NCBI GenBank assembly: GCA_002298785.1
Contig: DBMR01000006.1
Coordinates: forward strand, 32,057 to 74,329
Source: Verrucomicrobia subdivision 3 bacterium UBA693
GTDB taxonomy: Bacteria > Verrucomicrobiota > Verrucomicrobiia > Limisphaerales > UBA8199
DNA: 42,273 nucleotides
Direction of reading: 5' to 3'
Shown here in pieces: positions 16,594 to 26,220 of the stretch. How positions within the stretch are numbered: position 1 is the first letter of the stretch; every line of letters starts with the position of its first letter. The translations under genes were made by a program, and so were the position numbers. Under the pieces are notes generated by a model. The model saw only the letters and a list, made by a program, of their open reading frames with translations. It was not told the origin of the DNA and made no database searches.

Positions 16594-16785
16594 TCATGAT
16601 TCAGATGGCTGTTTCACTGTAATTAACTGACGCAGACTAACCAAAAGATATTCGGGGTCAATACCACAAACAAATTTCAGCTCGCATTCTAAAGCGGCTG
16701 CTTCAATGGCACCCGGCACTTGTCCGTTTGCGACTAAAGACAGCAATTCCACGCGGCCAGCAACGCGCTTCGCGTCTGGTTCCAA
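16594..16785 (-). CDS. Small hypothetical protein, doubtful
   Basis: A 63-residue frame fits neatly between the zinc-ribbon rhomboid (29 bases upstream) and the oxidoreductase (six bases downstream). It reads VELLSLVANGQVPGAIEAAALE, then FVCGIDPEYLL, which could form a small helix-strand domain. I do not recognise a family. Third-position GC is clearly lower than in the neighbours, which counts against it, although the placement favours it. It might equally be the leader of the oxidoreductase gene. Confidence 0.33.
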   Translation of the reverse strand: MEPDAKRVAGRVELLSLVANGQVPGAIEAAALECELKFVCGIDPEYLLVSLRQLITVKQPSES

Positions 16786-16814
16786 TCAAAAGACCCGAAA
16801 ATCAGGCCCGGTGT

Positions 16815-17936
16815 TCAAACCGCGCTGGGCTCGTCGGCTGGCGCAGGTTCCAGGCGATGGAACGTGAGCCAGAAAAGGAAGCCGGCCGCGATACCGCCAA
16901 GCTGCCCTGAAAAGGATACCGTGGAGAGGTTTTGAAGGTAATCCAACGCCGACCCGATAACCTGCAAGGCCGTCCAACAGAGAAAAGCCGCCCAGGCAGG
17001 CAGTTGCACCCACACGTGCCGTAGCAGCAAGCAGATTCTCGCCCGTGGAAATTTGCAGGTATAGAATGCGATAAGCCCGGCGACGCCGCTGCTGGCGCCA
17101 ATAGCAGGCACCAACGAGTTCGGTCCTGCCAGGATGTGGGCCAGGTCACCCAAAAGCGCCGACGCACCCAGCAGCAGCGCCATGCGTTTCCAGCCCAGCA
17201 ACTCCTCCACATCCTCACCAAGCATCAGCAGAAACCAGATATTTCCCAGCAGGTGCATCCAACCGCCATGCACAAAAAATGAGGTAACCAGGGTCAGGCC
17301 TCCCATGCGGAGCCACTCGTCAGGGATCAAACCCCAATTCCGGATCGCTTCTGGCAGGTCAAAAAAGGCGCTTAAGCTACAGGCCGAAACGAGCGCGACC
17401 AGGATCCAGGTAAACCACGGCAGAATCGAAAGCTGCCGACTCTCGGCTTCCACAGGCAGACCAAACAGCGCCGGGATGGACTTCCAATCGGCATCCGGCG
17501 CCTCTCCTTGTTCGATTCGAGCTTGTTCGGCCATACGTTGGACTTCGAGTATGGCTAGGGCTTCGCGCGCCGCTTGAGGCAGCTTTCGCTGCGGATCGGC
17601 CGCGGGATCGTCAGGGGCCAGGGGCATCTCCTCGAGTTCCCCGGGATCGAACCAGAAGAACTGGCACGATTTGCACACATCCACCTTCACGGTTTGACCC
17701 ACCAAGGCGATGGGAACCTCCGCCATCGAGCGGCTGCAACTCGGGCATTTGCGTCCGGGACCAAACGGCCCCTTCCAGGCCGCAATCCAGGCCTGGTTAA
17801 TGGCCTCGGGATGCAGGGTCTTCCGGAGCACCGTGAGGTTGATCGCGAACCCACCGCACATCGAACATCTCCAAGCGGAGCCATACGGAGTGTCCTGGCG
17901 TTTTAGCGATCCCACACAATTTGGGCACTGGAACAT
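16815..17936 (-). CDS. Zinc-ribbon rhomboid with Gln at the catalytic His position
   Basis: A 373-residue protein in two parts. Residues 1-100 hold two TFIIB-like zinc ribbons: CPNC (4-7) with CSMC (24-27), and CPSC (64-67) with CKSC (88-91). Residues 170-360 form a rhomboid core with HGGWMHLLGN (223-231) and Ser282 in GASSGVAGL. Where active rhomboids have AHxxG, this one has SGQLGGIAAG: Gln345 replaces the catalytic His. The codon is CAG, one base from CAC or CAT. It may therefore be an inactive rhomboid that binds rather than cuts, or a sequencing or assembly error at one base. A good Shine-Dalgarno (AAGGAAAG) precedes the start. It is divergent from the S10 peptidase gene. Confidence 0.85.
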   Translation of the reverse strand: MFQCPNCVGSLKRQDTPYGSAWRCSMCGGFAINLTVLRKTLHPEAINQAWIAAWKGPFGPGRKCPSCSRSMAEVPIALVGQTVKVDVCKSCQFFWFDPGELEEMPLAPDDPAADPQRKLPQAAREALAILEVQRMAEQARIEQGEAPDADWKSIPALFGLPVEAESRQLSILPWFTWILVALVSACSLSAFFDLPEAIRNWGLIPDEWLRMGGLTLVTSFFVHGGWMHLLGNIWFLLMLGEDVEELLGWKRMALLLGASALLGDLAHILAGPNSLVPAIGASSGVAGLIAFYTCKFPRARICLLLRHVWVQLPAWAAFLCWTALQVIGSALDYLQNLSTVSFSGQLGGIAAGFLFWLTFHRLEPAPADEPSAV

Positions 17937-18086
17937 ATCCGGTCTTTCCTTCGGCTGGCTTCCACGTTAGCAACTGCCCCGCATCCGCCAATTACAATTT
18001 GCCTAGCCGATTGCATGGGGAGGGCCTCGGCACGGTAATTATTTTGTTCGAATGCGTCCGCATGAGAGGCTATGGTGCCGTAATAA

Positions 18087-19622
18087 ATGAAGCCTTTCCA
18101 CCCATGCCTGCTGGCGGTGATGACCGCCGCCGCCATTGCCACCCGCGCCTTCGCCGCCGATTCCACCGACAAGACCAACGCGCCTCCGGCCAAGAAGGAG
18201 GAACCGAAGGTCCTGGCGGTCGTTCCCGATGCGGCTACCAAACCCACAATCATCACCAACACCCTGACTATCGCCGGCCAGAGCGTCACCTACATGGCCG
18301 AGACCGGCATGCTGCCCTTGCTGAAGAACGATGCCACTTCCCGGGCTTCAGTCTTCTACATCGCCTACACCCGGCAAGGCGAAACCAACCTTGCCCGCCG
18401 GCCCCTGACCATTTGCTTCAACGGGGGACCAGGTTCCTCTTCCGTCTGGCTGCACCTGGGCGGGTTGGGCCCGCGCCGAGTGAAGTTGAACGACGACGGC
18501 ACCATGCCGCCGCCCCCTTTCTCCCTGGTGAACAACGAATACTCGATCCTGCACGCCACCGACCTCCTGTTCATTGACCCGGTCGCGACCGGCTTCAGCC
18601 GCCCCACCAAGGACGAAAAGGCGGAACAGTTCTTCGGACAATCGCCCGACGTCGAATCGCTGGGCGATTTCATTCGGCTCTGGGTCACGCGGCATAAACG
18701 CTGGCTCTCCCCCAAGTATCTTTGCGGCGAAAGCTACGGCGTCTTCCGCGCCGCCGGATTGGCCGAGCATTTGCATTCGCGCTATGGCCTGTATTTAAAC
18801 GGCCTGGTGCTGCTCTCCGGCGTGCTCGATTTCGCCACCCTCCGCGAAGGACCCGGCAACGATCTGCCGTCCATCGTCTTCCTCCCCGCCTTCACCGCGA
18901 CCGCGCATTTCCACAAAAAACTCCCGCCCGATCTCCAGTCGGATTTGTCCAAGGCGCTGGCCGAGTCGCGTCAATTCGCGCACGGTGAGTATGCGCTCGC
19001 GCTGCTGCGAGGCGCCGCCCTACCGGCGGCCGAGCGGGCGCAAATTGTCGCCAAACTCGCCCGTCTCACTGGATTGCCGGCTCAATTCATCGAGGACCAC
19101 AACCTGCAAGTGGACAGCTCCAGTTTTCGCGAGATGCTCCTCCGCGACCAGGGCTTGATCATCGGACGTTACGACGCGCGCGTTACCGGCCGTGACGGGG
19201 ATAAATCCTCAAATTTCCCGCGTTTTGATCCGTCCTTCGCCGCGACCCTCGGGCCATTTTCCGCCACCATGAACGCCTACCTCCGGGAAGAATTGAAGTT
19301 CGAGAATGATCTCCCCTACGAAATTCTCGCCGGGGTGGGTCCCTGGAATTTCGACGCCCGGAACAGCTACCCGAGCGTCGCGGACCGCCTGGGTTCAGCG
19401 ATGAGCCAGAATCCCTACTTGCGCGTGCTCGTGCTGGGTGGATTGCGCGACCTGGCCTGTCCCATCGATAGCGTCCGGTACAGCCTGGACCATTTCACAC
19501 TCGACGCCGCGTTGCGCAAGAACCTCACCTTTGAGCAGTATGAATCCGGCCATATGATGTATGTGAACCTGCCGGACCTGAAGAAGCTGCAAGGTGATTT
19601 GGAGCGTTTTCTGAAACCTTGA
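18087..19622 (+). CDS. Serine carboxypeptidase (peptidase family S10), secreted
   Basis: A 511-residue exported peptidase. Residues 1-23 are a signal peptide ending at AFA. The S10 landmarks are NGGPGSSSVWLHLGGLGP (112-129, oxyanion region), nucleophile Ser216 in CGESYGVF, a probable catalytic Asp455 in LGGLRDLACP, and His489 in ESGHMMY. It would remove C-terminal residues from peptides in the periplasm or outside. Bacterial S10 members of this kind occur in Acidobacteria, Planctomycetes and Verrucomicrobia. It stands alone on this strand and converges with the hybrid kinase gene 16 bases downstream. Confidence 0.93.
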   Translation: MKPFHPCLLAVMTAAAIATRAFAADSTDKTNAPPAKKEEPKVLAVVPDAATKPTIITNTLTIAGQSVTYMAETGMLPLLKNDATSRASVFYIAYTRQGETNLARRPLTICFNGGPGSSSVWLHLGGLGPRRVKLNDDGTMPPPPFSLVNNEYSILHATDLLFIDPVATGFSRPTKDEKAEQFFGQSPDVESLGDFIRLWVTRHKRWLSPKYLCGESYGVFRAAGLAEHLHSRYGLYLNGLVLLSGVLDFATLREGPGNDLPSIVFLPAFTATAHFHKKLPPDLQSDLSKALAESRQFAHGEYALALLRGAALPAAERAQIVAKLARLTGLPAQFIEDHNLQVDSSSFREMLLRDQGLIIGRYDARVTGRDGDKSSNFPRFDPSFAATLGPFSATMNAYLREELKFENDLPYEILAGVGPWNFDARNSYPSVADRLGSAMSQNPYLRVLVLGGLRDLACPIDSVRYSLDHFTLDAALRKNLTFEQYESGHMMYVNLPDLKKLQGDLERFLKP

Positions 19623-19638
19623 GCCTGCTGGCGCGCCC

Positions 19639-21633
19639 TTAACTTTGAGTTATCCCCACGCTGGTAAGCACGCGGTGGATGGACTCCAGAAGCAGGCTGG
19701 CCGTGTAGGGCTTCGCCAGGACCGCATCTGGCTGACAAGTCGCACGGTCAAAAAACGCCGTGTCAGTCCCCAGGCCGCTGGCGCAGATGACTTTTACTCC
19801 CGGATCCACGTTCCGCAACGCCACAATTGTGGCCGCGCCGTCCATCACCGGCATCATCATGTCGGTCAACACCACGGCCACTTCCTTGCGATGCTGCAAA
19901 TAGAGGGACACGGCCTCGGCCCCATTCTCGGCCGTGATGACCCGATAGCCAAATTGTTGCAGGGTGCGCCGGCAGACATTGCGCACCAGTGCTTCGTCAT
20001 CCACTACCAGCACCAGTTCCGAGTGGCCCCGAGGTAATTCTTCAACCTTGATCGCCGTTGCGGGAGGCGCCTCCGAAGCGGCGGCCGGGAGGTAGACCTT
20101 GAAGGTGGCACCCCGCTCGGGCTCGCTGTACACGGTCATAAAACCGCCGTGCCCCTTTACTATGGCCTGGCTGGTGGGCAACCCCAGGCCGGTGCCCTTC
20201 CCTGGATCTTTGGTGGTGAAAAAAGGATCAAAAATCCGGGGCAAAATCGCCGGGGGAATCCCTGAACCAGTGTCCTTGACCGTAATGACCACATAACGGC
20301 CCGGTTTGCGTCCGCCGGTCATTTCGGCGTAGTTCTCGTCGATATCCACATCCGAAGCTTCAATGATCAAGTGCCCGCCGTGAGGCATCGCGTCGCGAGC
20401 GTTGAGGCAGAGATTCATCAAGACCTGGTGAATCTGGGTGGGATCGGCATTCATAGCGCTGAGCTGCCGGGACAGCCGCAGATCGAGTGTGATCGATTTG
20501 GGAAAAGTGGTCTCGACGAGTTTGCGAAACTCCTTGATCAGGTGCATTGGCTGCAAAAGCAAGGCCTGGTTGGCCACCCCGCGCGAAAACGCCAGCACCT
20601 GCTTGATCAGGTCTCCACCGCGGCGCGCGCTCGAATCGAGTATCTGCAGGAGCTTCTCCCGCTCCTCGGGCGGCGACGTCTCGCGCAGCAGGGACACCGC
20701 CATCAGCACCGGCGCCAGCACGTTGTTCAGATCGTGGGCGATGCCACTGGCCAGCGCGCCGATCGTTTCCATGCGCTGCGCCCGGTAATATTGCGCCTCC
20801 AGCTTCTTCCGGTCCGTGATATCCGCCTTGAACGCGATGAAATGTGTAATGTTGCCGGCAGCGTCGTGGCACGGCGTGATGGTCATTTCCTCCTGATAAA
20901 TGGTGCCGTCCTTGCGCCGGTTGAACAATTCCCCGGCCCAGGTCTTTCCGGCCAGGATGGTCAGCCACATCGCCTGGTAAAAAGCGGCGTCATGTCGCGC
21001 GGAACGCAGCACGCGGGGCAGTTGCCCTTTGACTTCTTCCAGGCTATATCCGGTTAGCTTTTCGAACGCCGCGTTGACCCAAAGAATCTTACCGCTCACA
21101 TCCGTGAGCACCAGGGCGCTGGCGCAAGCTTCCAGGGCCTGGTGCCGCACCCGCGTGTCTTCTTCAGCCCGACGCCGATCCGTCTGGTCCAGGAAAGTTA
21201 CCAGGTGCAACCGGCCATCCTCCATCGGGGCGCCCCGGCACTCGACGAATCGCCGCGAGCCATCCTTGCAGGTCACATACCCCTCCAGCGGTTCCATGTC
21301 GCGCTTCCCTTCCGCCGCAAGCATACGCCGCGACCAGGCCGCCATGATTTCCCGACGATATCCCTCCTCCGGAAACGCCTGCTCCCACCACGCCGCCAAA
21401 GTTGGAATCCCAGTGATCCCGTAGCCAAACAGTTGTTCCAACTTCGGACTGACCAGCAAGATTTCGCCTTCGGTCGGGCTCTGCAGCCGCACTAAAGCCA
21501 TCGCCAGCGGGACGGCCCCGAACCAACCGCGCACATCCTGGTGCCGCGAGGCGGGATCATCGCGAGTCCCGGTTTGCGAGGCCGGGACGGCGTCAGTTCC
21601 GCCAGATTTAGGGTGTGTTACCGTGAGATTCAT
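19639..21633 (-). CDS. Hybrid PAS sensor histidine kinase with C-terminal receiver
   Basis: A soluble 664-residue hybrid kinase. Order: PAS (about 33-150, ending FLDQTDRRRAEED), PAS (about 160-275, ending FKADITDRKKLEA), HisKA with His300 in SGIAHDLNNVLAP, HATPase_c (NARDAMPHGG, KDTGSGIP, GTGLGLPTSQAIVKGHGG), and a receiver domain at 540-655 with phospho-acceptor Asp591 in VLTDMMMPVMDG. The HDLNN form of the H box is typical of PAS hybrid kinases. The output partner is unknown; it may feed the NarL-type regulator encoded 5 kb upstream on the same strand. It begins 147 bases after the preceding kinase gene ends. Confidence 0.93.
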   Translation of the reverse strand: MNLTVTHPKSGGTDAVPASQTGTRDDPASRHQDVRGWFGAVPLAMALVRLQSPTEGEILLVSPKLEQLFGYGITGIPTLAAWWEQAFPEEGYRREIMAAWSRRMLAAEGKRDMEPLEGYVTCKDGSRRFVECRGAPMEDGRLHLVTFLDQTDRRRAEEDTRVRHQALEACASALVLTDVSGKILWVNAAFEKLTGYSLEEVKGQLPRVLRSARHDAAFYQAMWLTILAGKTWAGELFNRRKDGTIYQEEMTITPCHDAAGNITHFIAFKADITDRKKLEAQYYRAQRMETIGALASGIAHDLNNVLAPVLMAVSLLRETSPPEEREKLLQILDSSARRGGDLIKQVLAFSRGVANQALLLQPMHLIKEFRKLVETTFPKSITLDLRLSRQLSAMNADPTQIHQVLMNLCLNARDAMPHGGHLIIEASDVDIDENYAEMTGGRKPGRYVVITVKDTGSGIPPAILPRIFDPFFTTKDPGKGTGLGLPTSQAIVKGHGGFMTVYSEPERGATFKVYLPAAASEAPPATAIKVEELPRGHSELVLVVDDEALVRNVCRRTLQQFGYRVITAENGAEAVSLYLQHRKEVAVVLTDMMMPVMDGAATIVALRNVDPGVKVICASGLGTDTAFFDRATCQPDAVLAKPYTASLLLESIHRVLTSVGITQS

Positions 21634-21780
21634 CGCCGAGTCCAGCTAGCACCCGGCCAACATAATGGCATACCGGGACTTGCACTAGCGGCCGGGGCGC
21701 CAAATTCCCCGTCGGTGCTTTTCGATAGGTTATCGGGCTTTTACCCGACAAACGGAAAGTGCCAGGACGGAGTTTCCGGG

Positions 21781-23667
21781 CTAGGAAAAAAGCGGCAGGG
21801 CCATCAATAATTCCGTGCCAGACGGCTGTCTTCTTTCGATACGCAGCGTGCCACCCAGCGCGGCCAGGCGTTCTCGCATCCCTACCAATCCCAACGAATC
21901 CGACTGGGCAAGCTGATCTTCCGGGATGCCCCGGCCGTCGTCCCGGATTTCCAAATCCAGGCTGGCTCCGCGCCGGGCCAGCAACACGTCCACGTTCGAT
22001 GCCTGTGCGTGCCGCGCCACATTGGTCAGCGCTTCCTGAAATACCCGGAATAAAACGGTGCTGACTTCCGCTGGAATCGACTCGACTGGACCGAGCAACC
22101 GAACTTCGCAGTGAACACCGGTGCGCTGCGCGAAGCGCTTCGCCTCGTAACCCAGGGCGGCGCCCAACCCCAGCTTGTCGAGCACACTGGGCCGCAGCTC
22201 GGCGGAGATGCGCTGCACCGCGCCAATGGTCTCATCCACCAGGGCCGAGGCGGCCACCAACCGATCCAGCCACGCGCCGCCCACAGGAGATTCGGCCGTG
22301 CCGGAATGGGCCTCAAGCCAGCGGAGGTCGATCTTCAACGCGGTCAGAATCTGGCCGAGTTGATCGTGAATCTCCCGCGAAATCCGCGTTCGTTCCTGTT
22401 CCCGGAGGTTTTCGAGGTGGGCGGAGAGCGCCCGCAACTGTCGCTCGCTGACCTTCAACCGCTCGCGCGCATCCCGGTCCATGGTGATATCCCGGAACAC
22501 CCCCACTTTCCGGAGAGGCTCACTGCGTTCGTCGCCCAGAGTGACGCCAAGATCACGCATCCAGACGTAATGCCCGAGCCGGTGACGGAAGCGATATTCG
22601 AGTTGGAACACTCGCTCGGGCGCCTCTTGCGCGGGATTCGGCCGGACCAGGCGGCGGTCGTCGGGGTGAACGCGGTCCAGCCACCATTCCTCTGACGGCT
22701 CGATCTCTGCCAGGGAATAGCCGAGCACCAGTTCAGTGGCCCCGTTCCATTCGATAGTCCGGGAGCGCAAATCCTGCTCATAAACCACGTCACCCAAAGC
22801 CCGCACCAATAATTCATTCCGGCGCCGCAGCCGTTCCCGGTCGCTCTCGGCCTGTTTGCGGGCGGTGATGTCCACGAGAAAACCCTGCCACAGGACGCCA
22901 CCCTGCGGATCCCGAGCCGGCATGGAATGGCATTCCACCCAGATTTCGCCCTTGACTGGATGCAGCACCCGAAACTCGGCGTGCCAGGGCGAGAGTCTCT
23001 GGGCGGAAAGCCGTATCGTGGACCTGATGGCCGGTCGATCCTCTGGATGGTGCCGTTCAAAGGCAGGAGCGGCATCCTCGATCAGTTTCTCCGGTTCGTA
23101 GCCGTAAATGTCCACAATGCCGGGACTGGCGTAGCGGAAACAAAACCCATCATCGGGCCGTTGCCACAGGGAATAAATCGCTCCCGGAAAAACAGCGGCG
23201 ATACTCACGAGGCGTTCACGCTCGTACCGCAGGGCTCTTTCGGCGTTTTGACGCTGGTTCTGTTCGTCGCGCTCTCGCACCGCCCGGCGCACCGCCGGTC
23301 CGAGCCGGGCCAACCGGTGCTTGAAGACGTAATCAGTGGCGCCGTTGTGCAGAGCATCCACCCCCAACTCCTCCCCAATCGCGCCGGACACAAACAGAAA
23401 TGGCACCCCCGGCCGCAGGCGCCGACAGGTGGCCAGGGCCTGCAACGCGTCGTAACCGGGCAGCGAATAATCCGCCAGCACGATTTCGGGGTCAAAATCC
23501 TGAAGTCCTTTAATAAAGCCTGCTTCGGTGTGGGCCTCGTGGGATACGAACGCGATCTCCTGCCGGTGCAACTCGCGCTGAATCAAGTCCAGGTCCACCG
23601 CACGATCCTCCAGGAAGAGGATGCGTAGTGGTCGACCGGTGGGGGATGGAATTTGCATGGCTGGCAT
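21781..23667 (-). CDS. Receiver-PAS-PAS histidine kinase (HisKA_3)
   Basis: A 628-residue soluble kinase that starts with a receiver domain (residues 14-130, phospho-acceptor Asp66 in VLADYSLPGYDA, VSGAIGEE, Lys in VFKHRLA). Two PAS domains follow (about 150-272 and 285-398), then HisKA_3 with His434 in SREIHDQLGQILTALKIDLRWLE and HATPase_c (NVARHA, DDGRGIP, GLVGMRERLAALGG). HisKA_3 kinases usually pair with NarL-type regulators, such as the one heading this operon. Its start codon overlaps the stop of the 840-aa kinase (TGATG), so the two are translationally coupled. The N-terminal receiver lets another kinase control it. Confidence 0.93.
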   Translation of the reverse strand: MPAMQIPSPTGRPLRILFLEDRAVDLDLIQRELHRQEIAFVSHEAHTEAGFIKGLQDFDPEIVLADYSLPGYDALQALATCRRLRPGVPFLFVSGAIGEELGVDALHNGATDYVFKHRLARLGPAVRRAVRERDEQNQRQNAERALRYERERLVSIAAVFPGAIYSLWQRPDDGFCFRYASPGIVDIYGYEPEKLIEDAAPAFERHHPEDRPAIRSTIRLSAQRLSPWHAEFRVLHPVKGEIWVECHSMPARDPQGGVLWQGFLVDITARKQAESDRERLRRRNELLVRALGDVVYEQDLRSRTIEWNGATELVLGYSLAEIEPSEEWWLDRVHPDDRRLVRPNPAQEAPERVFQLEYRFRHRLGHYVWMRDLGVTLGDERSEPLRKVGVFRDITMDRDARERLKVSERQLRALSAHLENLREQERTRISREIHDQLGQILTALKIDLRWLEAHSGTAESPVGGAWLDRLVAASALVDETIGAVQRISAELRPSVLDKLGLGAALGYEAKRFAQRTGVHCEVRLLGPVESIPAEVSTVLFRVFQEALTNVARHAQASNVDVLLARRGASLDLEIRDDGRGIPEDQLAQSDSLGLVGMRERLAALGGTLRIERRQPSGTELLMALPLFS

Positions 23668-26189
23668 CAGGGATGTCCCGGCGGAACGGGCAGACTGAAG
23701 GAAAAGGTGGCGCCCTGACCAAGTTGACCTTCGGCCCAGACCCGGCCGCCGTGCCGCTCGACGACGCGCTTGACCAGGGCCAAACCCACACCGGTGCCTT
23801 CGAACTCGCTCTCCGGGTGAAGCCGCTGAAAGACTTTGAACAGCTTGTCTTTATATCGCATGTCAAAACCGGCGCCATTGTCCTTGATATGAAACGCCTG
23901 CTCCTCAGCCGACACGGACGCCGTGATTTCGATGCGCGCCTCAGGTTGCCGGCTGGTGTACTTCACGGCGTTGTCCAGCAGGTTCACCAGCGCTCGTTGC
24001 AGTAGTGAGGCGTCGCCCCAGGCCGCCGGCAAATTCTCCCGCACAAACTCGATCCGCCGCTCGGGATGGCGCACGCGCAACTCCCGGATAAGATCGTCGA
24101 CCATCTGATCCATCGAGATTTGCTGCGGGCGCAAACTCTGGCGCCCCAGCCGCGAAAGCGTTAACAGATCATCGATTAGCACGCGCATACGACCGGCCTC
24201 CGTAATGACCACGTCGAGCAAATGCCGTCCGGCGGCATCGATTTGCGCCGCATGCTCCGCCGCCAGGATTCGGCCGTAGGCGTCGATGGCGCGCAAGGGC
24301 GCGCGCAAGTCATGCGACACCGAATAACTGAACGCCTCCATTTCCTTGTTGCTCGCTTCCAATTCCCGCGTGCGCTCCGAGACCCGGCGTTCCAGGTCCA
24401 CGTTGAGGCGGCATAGCTCGTCTTCTGCCTGGCGACGCTCAGTGACATCAATCGCCACGCTGATGACCAGGCGTCGTCCATCGCTTAACCGCCCGAGCGG
24501 TGCCGAGCTGAATTCCCAGATGCGCCGGGCTCCCGCGCGAGTGCGAATGTGGAAATCTCCTTCGGTGACCTTTCCCCTCAGGCCATACAAACCCGCGATG
24601 TGGGTCTCCAACAACTGTGCTTGTGGCCCATAAGCGAGCCGTGCCCAATCCCGGGTGGTGCCCAGTTCCTCCTGCGAATAACCCGAGATCTCGCACCAGG
24701 AGTGGCTCAATTGCAGCACCGTGCCATCCTCGGCGTGTAGCATCGTCGGAAACGGAGAAAAAGTGATCGCTCGCCGCAAGCGACGCTCGCTTTCTTCCAG
24801 CGCGGACTGTGCGCGACGTCGCTCGGTCAAATCACGCCCGAACACCAGCGCGCCCCCGCCAACCTTCCCCGGGAGCGGCGCGCCGAATGATTCCACCGGC
24901 ACTTCCTCGCCGTTAAGCCGGAGCCACACGGTTTCAATCTTGGGAGCGGATTGCCGGCTTTCGTTGATCAGCTTGATACGCTGCGCAATCCCTTCCCGTC
25001 CCGCGGGATAAATTCGATCGAGCACGGACTGACCCAGCAATTGCTCAGGAGTATCGGCCCCGTATAGCTGTAAACCGGCCGGATTCACATATTCAAACTT
25101 GCCTTCCGCCTGAATGAAGATGGGATCCGGGCACGCTTCCACCAGAGTGCGAAAACGCTCCTCGCTGACTTTCAACGCCTGGGCCACTCTCCTCTCTGCC
25201 GTGACATCCTGGCTAATTGCCACCAACCCCGTAATTTGCCCGGCCCGGTCATGCAGCGGTGCGGCGGAGAGGCTCAACTCGATGGTCGTGCCATCCCGAT
25301 GCCGTGTGCTCGCCCCGATCCCGGCAAAGGTTTCCCCCGCCAGGACCCTAGCCGCGTACCGCTCCAACTCCCGGGCCTGGTCCGGAAATTCAAGAGGCAA
25401 CTTGGCTTCCAATACCTCCCGGGCCGTCCACCCCAGCATGCGCTCGGCGGCGGGATTCCAACTGCGCACGCGCCGCGAGCTGTCCAGCGTCGCAATCGCG
25501 AGCGGCGAGGCTTGAATGATGGCCTGCAGTTTCTCCTCGCTGCTGCGCAGCGATTCCTCGGCCGCTTTCAGATCCGAGATGTCCTTTTGCGCTCCCAACA
25601 GCCGCAACGGCCGCCCTGCGGCATCCCATTCAATAATGCGGCCGTGCGACAGGAAATGCTTCCACTCCCCCTGGCGGGTTCTCAGCCGCACCTGGAGGCG
25701 GAACTCGCGGCCCAATTCCTGGGCTGTCCCACGGTAATACGCGAGCACCCGGTCCGCGTCTTCAGGGTGAATTCGCTTGCGCAGCGTCTCCAGGGTCTCG
25801 TCCCGGAACGCCTCGAGGTCGTAGCCCAACCCGAGCGCGAATAGTTCATCCACAACAAACCGGCCGGAAACGATATCCACTTCGAAGCACCCCTGCCCGC
25901 CCGCCTCCAAAGCCAGCCGCAACCGATGTTCCCCCGCCTCCCGCGCCGCAAAGGCCAGGTTGACTCTCCGGTCATATCCCAGCAGCATAACGTAGAGCAG
26001 CAGCGCGGTCGCGAGCACGAAACACACCCCCTTAATCTGCTCAATGCCTTGCCGTGTATGCTCATCCAGCGACATGCGGTTGAGGACCCAGCCGGAGAAC
26101 AGGATATAGGAGACCGCAAAGACCAGGTAGGTGATGACGATCCGCTTCGACCGGCTTTTGATGTGCGGCTTTTTTCCCATGTGGCGCAA
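23667..26189 (-). CDS. Membrane-bound multi-PAS sensor histidine kinase (HisKA)
   Basis: An 840-residue kinase anchored by two N-terminal membrane helices (about 17-36 and 52-72). Four PAS domains follow, each ending in the usual linker: QKDISDLKAAE (200s), SQDVTAERR (about 327), GRDLTERRR (about 451) and AIDVTERRQAE (about 580). A coiled coil leads to HisKA with His626 in SYSVSHDLRAPLRAID, then HATPase_c (LLDNAVKYTS, KDNGAGFDM, GTGVGLALVKRVVERHGG). The H box matches phytochrome-like kinases. It lies 31 bases after the response regulator gene and overlaps the next kinase by one base. Confidence 0.94.
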   Translation of the reverse strand: MRHMGKKPHIKSRSKRIVITYLVFAVSYILFSGWVLNRMSLDEHTRQGIEQIKGVCFVLATALLLYVMLLGYDRRVNLAFAAREAGEHRLRLALEAGGQGCFEVDIVSGRFVVDELFALGLGYDLEAFRDETLETLRKRIHPEDADRVLAYYRGTAQELGREFRLQVRLRTRQGEWKHFLSHGRIIEWDAAGRPLRLLGAQKDISDLKAAEESLRSSEEKLQAIIQASPLAIATLDSSRRVRSWNPAAERMLGWTAREVLEAKLPLEFPDQARELERYAARVLAGETFAGIGASTRHRDGTTIELSLSAAPLHDRAGQITGLVAISQDVTAERRVAQALKVSEERFRTLVEACPDPIFIQAEGKFEYVNPAGLQLYGADTPEQLLGQSVLDRIYPAGREGIAQRIKLINESRQSAPKIETVWLRLNGEEVPVESFGAPLPGKVGGGALVFGRDLTERRRAQSALEESERRLRRAITFSPFPTMLHAEDGTVLQLSHSWCEISGYSQEELGTTRDWARLAYGPQAQLLETHIAGLYGLRGKVTEGDFHIRTRAGARRIWEFSSAPLGRLSDGRRLVISVAIDVTERRQAEDELCRLNVDLERRVSERTRELEASNKEMEAFSYSVSHDLRAPLRAIDAYGRILAAEHAAQIDAAGRHLLDVVITEAGRMRVLIDDLLTLSRLGRQSLRPQQISMDQMVDDLIRELRVRHPERRIEFVRENLPAAWGDASLLQRALVNLLDNAVKYTSRQPEARIEITASVSAEEQAFHIKDNGAGFDMRYKDKLFKVFQRLHPESEFEGTGVGLALVKRVVERHGGRVWAEGQLGQGATFSFSLPVPPGHP

Positions 26190-26220
26190 TTCCAGTTGGC
26201 CCGGGTCGGGTTGCCGTGCT

